Below are positions 1 through 5,510 of a stretch of 8,277 nt of DNA, piece after piece. Positions within the stretch are counted from its first letter, which is position 1. Each line of letters starts with the position of its first letter. This DNA is from Bacteroidota bacterium. Its GTDB lineage: Bacteria > Bacteroidota > Bacteroidia > SXHM01. The stretch spans positions 1-8,277 of the forward strand of contig SXHM01000194.1 of assembly GCA_005773695.1 (NCBI GenBank), given 5' to 3'. The translations under genes were made by a program, and so were the position numbers. The notes under the pieces were generated by a model, which was given only the letters and a program-made list of their open reading frames with translations, had not been told where the DNA came from and did not search any database.

Positions 1-2
1 AT

Positions 3-710
3 ATACTTGACTCGCTGAAGTCTTTTGCAAATCTTCAAGTGTTAATAGAAAGAGAAGGTGCAAAAAATAGACCTGACTCAATAAAATCAGAAAATGTATT
101 TGGTATAAATGACCTGGCATTTCAGTTCGTTTCAACCGTTACCCAAAACTTTAAGGAAAATATCTACCCCAACTATGTCAGACTTGATATAAAACTAGAC
201 AGCCTCAATCGAATTTATACCCAAGCCTTACGCGAGATGCAAACAGATAAGTTGTTTTACCCTGATGCTAACTCAACCTTACGATTGACTTACGGAAAAG
301 TGGAAGGCTATTCACCCAACGACAGTGTTACCTATATTCCGTTTACAAACATTGACGGATTAATGGCTAAAGAAAATCTGAATGATAATGAGTTTATTGT
401 TCCTGTAAAGCTTAAGGAGCTTTATCAGAAAAAGGATTATGGTAAGTATGCGGTGAATGGAACAGTACCCGTTTGTTTTATTGCTTCTAACCATACAACA
501 GGTGGTAATTCCGGAAGTCCGGTATTGAATGCACAGGGTCAATTAATAGGCACCAACTTTGACCGCAACTGGGAGGGCACGGCTGCCGATGTTATGTATG
601 ATCCCACCCAGGCAAGAAATATTTCGGTTGACATCAGATATACATTATTTATCATTGATAAATTTGCAGGAGCAAAATATCTTTTGGATGAAATGACGAT
701 TGCGAAATGA
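3..710 (+). CDS. S46 family dipeptidyl-peptidase, DPP11-like (Asp/Glu-specific), C-terminal part; 5' end outside window
   Basis: This is the last 235 residues of a family whose members usually have about 700, so roughly the first two thirds, with the catalytic His and Asp, lie upstream. The frame is open to the window edge, so the GTG at 39 is an internal valine and not a start. The nucleophile motif GGNSGSP is clear, with the catalytic Ser codon at 510-512. Eighteen residues later comes Arg (564-566), preceded by Asp, in NFDRNWEG. In Porphyromonas gingivalis DPP11 the catalytic Ser is 655, Asp672 helps bind the substrate N-terminus, and Arg673 selects acidic P1 residues; DPP7 has Gly there. 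The spacing matches exactly, so I infer release of dipeptides with Asp or Glu at P1 from the N-termini of peptides, in the periplasm. The C-terminal block with NISVDIRYTLFIIDKFAGA is also typical of S46. The stop overlaps the next start (ATGA), implying one operon. The family is near certain; the subtype is inferred from few residues. Confidence 0.93.
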   Translation: MLDSLKSFANLQVLIEREGAKNRPDSIKSENVFGINDLAFQFVSTVTQNFKENIYPNYVRLDIKLDSLNRIYTQALREMQTDKLFYPDANSTLRLTYGKVEGYSPNDSVTYIPFTNIDGLMAKENLNDNEFIVPVKLKELYQKKDYGKYAVNGTVPVCFIASNHTTGGNSGSPVLNAQGQLIGTNFDRNWEGTAADVMYDPTQARNISVDIRYTLFIIDKFAGAKYLLDEMTIAK

Positions 711-2830
711 AGCTTTTTAAAACAGCAGTTCTCTTACTTCTTCTTCCACTTATTCTCCTTGCGGGTCCACTTGATAAGGCATTTGAGGCTTTAAAGCGCT
801 ACGATTATTTCACCGCAAAAGAATTATTTGAAAAGTCAATTAAGAAAGAGCCGGCAGGAGCTTACTACGGACTGAGTTTGATTTTTGCCAATGATAAAAA
901 TCCGTTTCATAATCTTGATTCGGCTTTGGCTGCAATCGTTAAGGCTAATCAGGCTTTTACTTTGCTGGAGGAAAAGTATAAAAAGAAATTGACGGAATTA
1001 CAGATAACTGCAATTTCCATTGAGGTTCAGCGGCAAGAAGTTTTTAAATTGGCTTTTGAGGAGGTTAATAAGATGAATACTGTTGATCGTTGCGAGTGGT
1101 TTCTTGCAGGTTTTAAAGAAGCACCGCAGCTTAATGAGGTTATTAAACTTCGCAATCATCTTTCGTATCTTAATGCAGAGAAAGAGGGAACCTATCAGGC
1201 TTTTAAAGTCTATTTGGATACATATCCTGCTGCTGAAGATTTGATTGTCGCAACCGAAAAGTATGAAGCTACATTGTATGAAACATTTACTGCTTCTAAA
1301 AGCATTCAGAGTTACATTGATTTTCTGAAACAGTATCCCAAGACCACTTACCGCAAAGAAGCGGAGAATAAAATTTACGAATTGTCAATCACAAAAGAAA
1401 AAATAAAAGAGTATCATGAATTTATTAAGAAGTATCCCGACAACCATAATGTACCCGAGGCGTGGCGCAAAATCTATTCAATTTATACTGCCGACTCCAA
1501 CCCTGAATCGTTTGCTGATTTCAGACTGGAGTATCCCGACTATCCGTATAAAGATCAGGTGTTGAAAGATCTGGAGATTGCTAAAAGCCGCTACTATCCT
1601 GCGGTGCGCGATAAAAAATGGGGTTATGTAAACGGCAACGGAAAGGTGATTATTGCTTTTGAATATGATTGGTGCGAGCCTTTTACGGAAGGCATTGCCG
1701 AAGTCGGAAGAGCTGATAAAGCAGGTTTCATCAACAAGAAAGGCGAAACAATTGTTCCGCTGCAGTATTCGGAAGTGGAGCCCTTTCGCGATGGTTTTGC
1801 AGTGGTGGGTAACGAGGAGTTTTACGGTATGGTGGATTATACTGGCAAGGTGGTAGTGCCGCTGAAATACGATGAAGTATTCGACTTTTCGGAAGGACTT
1901 GCGCGTGTAGTTCTTGATGATAAATATGGTTTTGTAAATAAATCGGGAATGCTTGTTATCCCTTTACTGTTTGATGATGCCGAAGATTTTTCGGAGAGCA
2001 GGGCAGTGGTTGAGTTCAATAATAAAAAAGGATACATTGATAAAACAGGGAACATCATAATCCCTTATGATTTTGATGATGCCGAATCATTTAAAGATGG
2101 ATTGGCGCGGGTAGAAAAAGATGGTTTTTACGGACTGATTTCAAAAGGAGGTCAACTTATTATGCAATGCGAATACGATGAGTTGGGTGCTTTCAGCGAA
2201 GGATTAGTGGTAGTGGTGAAAGCCGAAAAATATGGCTATGCAGATAAAAACGGACAGGTTGTTATTCCGATAGTGTTTGATTTCCGTTTTGATCAGGCAT
2301 TGCCCGAACTGGCATTTAAAAACGGCAAAGCTCCCGTTACACTGAAAGGTAAAATGGGTGTTATTGACAAAAAAGGCAAAGAAATTATTCCCGCTCAGTT
2401 CGAAGACATTGGCATGTTTTCGGAAGGCTTGCTTGCTGTAAAGAAAAAAGGGAAATGGGGATACATAGATTCCACACAAAAGACCATCATCAAGTTTGAG
2501 TTTATGTTTGCCGGCAATTTTTTGGAGGGACTGGCACGGGTTAAGCGCAGTGATAAGTTTGGTTACATCGATACAAAAGGATTAACCCAAACGCCCAGTA
2601 TATTTGAAGAAGCTAGTGATTTTACCAACGGTATTGCCAAAGTAAGCGAAGCCGGTAAGCTCTGCTTTATCAATAAAAGCAACGCTTATGTTGTTCCCTG
2701 TGAAATTGATGAAGCCGGCAGCATAATGGAAGGTGATGTACTACTATTGAAGAAAAACCGCAAGATGGCATATTTCAATCTTAAGAATGGAAAATATATC
2801 TGGCGCGAGGCAGGGTATATTGCGGAGTAA
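707..2830 (+). CDS. Exported TPR-like / WG-repeat protein of unknown function
   Basis: A 707-residue protein whose molecular function I do not recognise. It starts at the ATG sharing 4 bases with the upstream peptidase stop. This start yields MKLFKTAVLLLLLPLILLAG, a Sec-type signal sequence (Lys at 2 and 5, hydrophobic 7-19) with no lipobox Cys, so I expect a periplasmic or surface protein; the cleavage site is unclear. Residues 20-300 look alpha-helical. From about 168 there are four TPR-like units marked by YLDTYP, FLKQYP, FIKKYP and FRLEYP, 33-37 residues apart. Residues 303-684 are eleven WG-type repeats, mostly 34 residues long (pattern KxGyidkxGkxviPxxfdxaxxFseGlaxV), with a partial twelfth at the end. 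Only repeats 1 and 9 keep the literal Trp-Gly; the others have Tyr, Phe or another residue before Gly. WG repeats probably form a beta-rich binding surface, but no ligand can be read from the sequence. The overlap with the S46 gene suggests co-expression and perhaps a shared envelope role. Confidence 0.92.
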   Translation: MKLFKTAVLLLLLPLILLAGPLDKAFEALKRYDYFTAKELFEKSIKKEPAGAYYGLSLIFANDKNPFHNLDSALAAIVKANQAFTLLEEKYKKKLTELQITAISIEVQRQEVFKLAFEEVNKMNTVDRCEWFLAGFKEAPQLNEVIKLRNHLSYLNAEKEGTYQAFKVYLDTYPAAEDLIVATEKYEATLYETFTASKSIQSYIDFLKQYPKTTYRKEAENKIYELSITKEKIKEYHEFIKKYPDNHNVPEAWRKIYSIYTADSNPESFADFRLEYPDYPYKDQVLKDLEIAKSRYYPAVRDKKWGYVNGNGKVIIAFEYDWCEPFTEGIAEVGRADKAGFINKKGETIVPLQYSEVEPFRDGFAVVGNEEFYGMVDYTGKVVVPLKYDEVFDFSEGLARVVLDDKYGFVNKSGMLVIPLLFDDAEDFSESRAVVEFNNKKGYIDKTGNIIIPYDFDDAESFKDGLARVEKDGFYGLISKGGQLIMQCEYDELGAFSEGLVVVVKAEKYGYADKNGQVVIPIVFDFRFDQALPELAFKNGKAPVTLKGKMGVIDKKGKEIIPAQFEDIGMFSEGLLAVKKKGKWGYIDSTQKTIIKFEFMFAGNFLEGLARVKRSDKFGYIDTKGLTQTPSIFEEASDFTNGIAKVSEAGKLCFINKSNAYVVPCEIDEAGSIMEGDVLLLKKNRKMAYFNLKNGKYIWREAGYIAE
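1613..2758 (+). repeat. Array of eleven WG repeats inside the exported protein
   Basis: In-frame tandem units of 34 codons (102 bases), counted from the residue pair before the conserved Gly. Unit 1 has 35 residues (303-337), units 2-6 have 34 each (338-507), unit 7 has 41 (508-548), and units 8-11 have 34 each (549-684). Sequence identity between units is low except locally: the 15-base stretch tttgatgatgccgaa recurs exactly at 1970-1984 and 2072-2086, one unit apart (units 4 and 5). The last unit (651-684) is degenerate and has lost the conserved Gly, reading KLCF. Confidence 0.88.
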
Positions 2831-2835
2831 AATGA

Positions 2836-2852
2836 CCATGATAATTCCATGG
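2836..2852. terminator. Weak hairpin in the convergent gap between the WG-repeat gene and the GAPDH gene
   Basis: The 45-base gap between the two converging stop codons holds ccatg (2836-2840) and catgg (2848-2852), a 5-bp stem with a 7-base loop. There is no convincing T-run on either side, although the plus side continues aattta. The position suits a shared terminator for two convergent genes, but the structure is weak and could be chance. Confidence 0.22.
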
Positions 2853-2875
2853 CCAATTTACTTAAAATATGTGGA

Positions 2876-4360
2876 TTAGTAATACCTCAAACGAATAACG
2901 TCTGCAAGGTATTTTGAAAGGCGAATAACCTGACGGGTATAACCATACTCGTTATCATACCATACATATATAACAGTGCTTTTCTTGTCGTCCGAAATAA
3001 GTGTTGCAGGGCTATCAACCACCGAAGCACAATGATTTCCTACAATGTCAGAAGAGACTAACTCGTTGGAATACGAATACTGAATCTGTTCTACCAAATC
3101 ACCGTTAAGTGATGCCTCACGCAAAATAGCGTTCACTTCTTCTTTGCTGGTTTCGCGGGTTACCGTAAGATTTAAAATTGCCAACGAAACGTTAGGGGTT
3201 GGTACGCGCACTGCGTTAGCAGTAAACTTACCTTTCAATCCCGGAATAACTTTTGTGATAGCGCTTCCTGCACCGGTTTCGGTAATAACCATGTTCAAAG
3301 CAGCCGAGCGGCCTCTGCGGTATTTTTTGTGATAGTTATCCAGCAGGTTTTGGTCGTTGGTATAAGAGTGGATGGTTTCAATATGTCCGTGGTGTATACC
3401 CAAGGTGTCTTCAATCACTTTCAGTACAGGAACAATTGCGTTGGTTGTGCACGAAGCAGCAGAAAAAATATTCTCTTTCTTGATGTCAAATTTCTCTTGA
3501 TTTACTCCGTGAACAATATTTGGAATATCACCTTTGCCCGGAGCGGTCAATAATACCTGCGCCACACCTTTTGCTTTCAGGTGTTTGCCCAAACCATCGC
3601 GGTCGCGAGAAACTCCGGTATTGTCAATTACGAGAGCATTATCAATACCGTGTGCGGTGTAATCAATTTCTTCAGGAGTTTTTGCAGCAATCATTTGCAC
3701 ATAATGTCCATTTATGATCAAAGCTTTGTTTGCTACATCCACATCAATAGTTCCGGGAAAGGGGCCGTGAACAGAATCGGTTCTTAATAAGTCGGCACGT
3801 TTAACAATATCGGCTTCGCTGTTGCTTCGAGTAACTATAGCGCGAAGGCGAAGTTGCTCCCCTTTACCAGCCTGTGTAATTAATTCGCGTGCAGCTAATC
3901 TTCCAATCCTTCCAAAACCATAAAGAACTACATCCTTTGGCTCCAATACACGTTTTTCTTTTCCGATGAAATCAGCAAGTTTATTGTTGGCAAAAGCTGA
4001 AGTATCTTCAAACTTAGTTTTTTCCTGAACCCACTCGTTGGTCAATTTCCCAAGGTCAATACGGGCAGGGGAAAGATCAAGTTTTGCAATTTCTTTTGCT
4101 ATAAGTAACGTATCCATAATGCTGATGGGCTTGCGCACAATCTTATTCGCGTAATCGTGAATGTCCAGAATTTCGCTGATGCTTTTGTTGTAAAGCTCGC
4201 GTCTGAAAACAATCAGCTCCACGCTTTTGTCTAACCACAAATCACAAACGGTTTTGATTAGTTCGGTAGCGGCTTTTTCATAGCGAATCCATTCTTTCAG
4301 TTCGGCTTCGTAGCCTTTTTTTGATGTTCTTTTTACAGATGCAGTTGTTTCGGTTGACAT
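2876..4360 (-). CDS. Glyceraldehyde-3-phosphate dehydrogenase, long form with about 140-residue N-terminal extension
   Basis: This enzyme converts glyceraldehyde 3-phosphate, phosphate and NAD(P)+ to 1,3-bisphosphoglycerate reversibly, in cytoplasmic glycolysis or gluconeogenesis. The protein has 494 residues against about 335 for ordinary GAPDH. Residues 1-140 are an alpha-helical, charged extension. The Rossmann motif GFGRIGR is at 148-154, the nucleophile Cys304 sits in SAASCTTNA, the catalytic His331 in HSYTNDQN, the phosphate-binding loop KGKFTANAVRVPTPNVS at 376-392, and the C-terminal WYDNEYGY at 467-474. All active-site residues are present. Odd: strand beta-2 ends AIVTRSN (174-180), so Thr-Arg stands where the usual NAD enzymes have Asn-Asp, the Asp that holds the adenosine ribose; this may mean NADP use or a gluconeogenic or redox role. 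The long form is, from memory, common in Bacteroidota and some gammaproteobacteria. Start: ATG at 4358-4360 with an A-rich, SD-less leader, normal for the phylum. I give no symbol because gapA versus gapB cannot be settled here. Confidence 0.95.
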   Translation of the reverse strand: MSTETTASVKRTSKKGYEAELKEWIRYEKAATELIKTVCDLWLDKSVELIVFRRELYNKSISEILDIHDYANKIVRKPISIMDTLLIAKEIAKLDLSPARIDLGKLTNEWVQEKTKFEDTSAFANNKLADFIGKEKRVLEPKDVVLYGFGRIGRLAARELITQAGKGEQLRLRAIVTRSNSEADIVKRADLLRTDSVHGPFPGTIDVDVANKALIINGHYVQMIAAKTPEEIDYTAHGIDNALVIDNTGVSRDRDGLGKHLKAKGVAQVLLTAPGKGDIPNIVHGVNQEKFDIKKENIFSAASCTTNAIVPVLKVIEDTLGIHHGHIETIHSYTNDQNLLDNYHKKYRRGRSAALNMVITETGAGSAITKVIPGLKGKFTANAVRVPTPNVSLAILNLTVTRETSKEEVNAILREASLNGDLVEQIQYSYSNELVSSDIVGNHCASVVDSPATLISDDKKSTVIYVWYDNEYGYTRQVIRLSKYLADVIRLRYY

Positions 4361-4392
4361 GTTTTTTGTTGTTGTATGTTGTTAAAATGAAG

Positions 4393-4430
4393 AGGCACAG
4401 AGAAAACCTAAATCAGTTTTTTCTGTGCCT
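4393..4430 (-). terminator. Long bidirectional hairpin after rpoD, just ahead of the GAPDH gene
   Basis: Read on the minus strand, AGGCACAG (4430-4423) pairs perfectly with CTGTGCCT (4400-4393). The stem goes on inward through one A-T pair, one A/C mismatch, four A-T pairs, a C-G and a T-G around a 6-base loop. It starts 26 bases after the rpoD stop. The following minus-strand bases are CTTCATTTTAAC, a modest T-run, so termination may be incomplete. The hairpin is nearly symmetric and could act on either strand. It ends 32 bases before the GAPDH start codon. Confidence 0.72.
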
Positions 4431-4456
4431 GTATTTATAATCATTCTGGTTGAAGA

Positions 4457-5320
4457 TTAGCCGAGGTATGCTTTCAGGTGTTTGCTTCTTGAAGTGTGGC
4501 GCAGTCTGCGGATAGCTTTCTCCTTAATCTGGCGAACACGCTCGCGGGTTAAGTCAAACTTAGCCCCGATTTCTTCCAGTGTCAGTCCGTGCGGAATTCC
4601 GATTCCAAAGAACAAACGAACCACATCACTTTCTCTTTCAGTCAAAGTTGAAAGTGAACGCTCAATTTCTTTTTGCAATGACTCGGTCATCAAAAAGCTG
4701 TCGGTTTTCGGTGCATCAGGATTTACTAATACATCCAAAAGGTTATTGTCTTCACCCACCTGAAATGGCGCATCCATTGATACGTGACGACCTGAAACGC
4801 GCATGGTATCAGCCACCTTGTCTTCAGGTATTTCAAGAAGTTTTGCCAACTCCTCAGCTGTGGGAGCGCGCTCAAATTCCTGCTCTAATTTTGAAAATGC
4901 TTTATTGATTTTGTTCAGTGAACCAACCTGGTTCAGAGGCAAACGAACAATACGGGATTGTTCAGCCAGCGCCTGCAGAATAGATTGACGGATCCACCAA
5001 ACAGCGTAAGATATAAATTTAAAGCCTCTTGTTTCATCAAAACGGGTTGCCGCTTTAATCAAACCAAGATTTCCTTCGTTAATCAAATCGGGAAGACTTA
5101 ATCCCTGGTTCTGATATTGTTTAGCAACCGAAACCACAAAACGCAAGTTTGATTTGGTCAGCTTCTCCAATGCGGCCTGGTCGCCATCACGGATTTTCTT
5201 AGCTAAGACTACTTCTTCTTCTGCTGTGATAAGTTCTTCACGACCTATTTCCTGTAAATATTTATCTAACGACTGGCTTTCGCGGTTGGTAATGGATTTG
5301 GTAATCTTTAGCTGCCTCAT
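4457..5320 (-). CDS. rpoD: Primary (housekeeping) RNA polymerase sigma factor, Bacteroidota type
   Basis: This is the sigma-70 family subunit that directs core RNA polymerase to housekeeping promoters. At 287 residues it is the short primary sigma of Bacteroidota, the type of Bacteroides fragilis sigma-ABfr, lacking the acidic region 1.1 of the E. coli protein. Region 1.2 spans about 16-48 ([16 protein letters not shown]). Region 2 spans about 50-122, with the core-binding [15 protein letters not shown] (76-90) and the -10-recognition and melting segment [19 protein letters not shown] (94-112). Region 3 spans about 130-212. Region 4 spans about 218-283, with the -35-recognition helix-turn-helix [20 protein letters not shown] (246-265). 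No domain is broken. The start is fixed by a strong AAAGGAGA eight bases ahead of ATG. A promoter of the kind this protein itself reads lies upstream, so autoregulation is likely. The gene sits between terminators and looks like its own transcription unit. The RpoD/SigA assignment rests on length, domain order and near-canonical motifs. Confidence 0.97.
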   Translation of the reverse strand: MRQLKITKSITNRESQSLDKYLQEIGREELITAEEEVVLAKKIRDGDQAALEKLTKSNLRFVVSVAKQYQNQGLSLPDLINEGNLGLIKAATRFDETRGFKFISYAVWWIRQSILQALAEQSRIVRLPLNQVGSLNKINKAFSKLEQEFERAPTAEELAKLLEIPEDKVADTMRVSGRHVSMDAPFQVGEDNNLLDVLVNPDAPKTDSFLMTESLQKEIERSLSTLTERESDVVRLFFGIGIPHGLTLEEIGAKFDLTRERVRQIKEKAIRRLRHTSRSKHLKAYLG

Positions 5321-5327
5321 TGAAAAA

Positions 5328-5335
5328 TCTCCTTT
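5328..5335 (-). promoter_or_regulatory. Strong Shine-Dalgarno site of rpoD
   Basis: On the minus strand the leader reads AAAGGAGA. The AGGAG core (5333-5329) is followed by eight bases and then the rpoD ATG at 5320, the ideal spacing for pairing with the 16S rRNA tail. The other starts in the window (GAPDH, degP, dapF) have no such site, as expected for a phylum whose ribosomes largely hide the anti-SD. This makes the rpoD site notable and supports the chosen start. Confidence 0.85.
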
Positions 5336-5393
5336 GCTTTTAAATGGTGGTAAGAACTATGTTAACTAATTGTAAATCCTTTTTTAGGGAGCA

Positions 5394-5423
5394 CAAAAGT
5401 ATAAAAATATACTTATGATACAA
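5394..5423 (-). promoter_or_regulatory. Predicted rpoD promoter, TTG-N19-TACTTTTG
   Basis: On the minus strand a perfect -7 box TACTTTTG (5401-5394, consensus TAnnTTTG) lies 19 bases after a TTG (5423-5421). This fits the housekeeping promoter pattern described for Bacteroides and Flavobacterium. Transcription would start near 5388, giving a leader of about 68 bases that ends in the strong SD. It lies downstream of the degP terminator, so rpoD would be transcribed independently. Confidence 0.65.
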
Positions 5424-5461
5424 CACCAAAATTCAGGTTAATGTTTAAACACAATATAAAT

Positions 5462-5493
5462 AAGAAAAGCCCCACTTTCGCAGAGCCTTTCCC
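5462..5493 (-). terminator. Rho-independent terminator of degP with GAAA tetraloop
   Basis: Seventeen bases after the degP stop, the minus strand forms a continuous stem of up to 14 pairs. GGGAAAGGCTCTGC (5493-5480) pairs with GTGGGGCTTTTCTT (5475-5462) around a GAAA loop (5479-5476), counting G-U pairs. The 3' arm and flank are T-rich (CTTTTCTTATTTAT). Six of the 14 pairs are G-U, so the structure is much better as RNA from this strand than from the opposite one. Confidence 0.75.
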
Positions 5494-5510
5494 GACTTTA
5501 AAACAGAAAT

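Noticed and set aside
39..41. GTG as start of a short 223-residue peptidase
   Set aside because: The frame is open upstream to the window edge and the sequence is clearly the C-terminal part of a longer S46 enzyme, so the GTG codes for an internal valine.
2204..2479. Open frame of 91 codons antisense to the WG-repeat gene
   Set aside because: It overlaps the repeat array completely and is rich in Phe, Tyr and His as expected from the reverse complement of Lys- and Glu-rich codons.
4361..4456. Small RNA or riboswitch in the rpoD-GAPDH gap
   Set aside because: The only structure is one simple terminator-like hairpin; no known aptamer fold or own promoter is visible.
4579..4908. Open frame of 109 codons antisense to rpoD
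   Set aside because: It is a shadow of a strongly conserved sigma factor gene; no start signal or domain supports it.
5386..5392. GCTCCCT in the rpoD leader as an anti-SD sequestering the AAAGGAGA site
   Set aside because: Only about four consecutive pairs (CTCC with GGAG) form, and the predicted transcription start falls inside the segment, so it may not be in the RNA.
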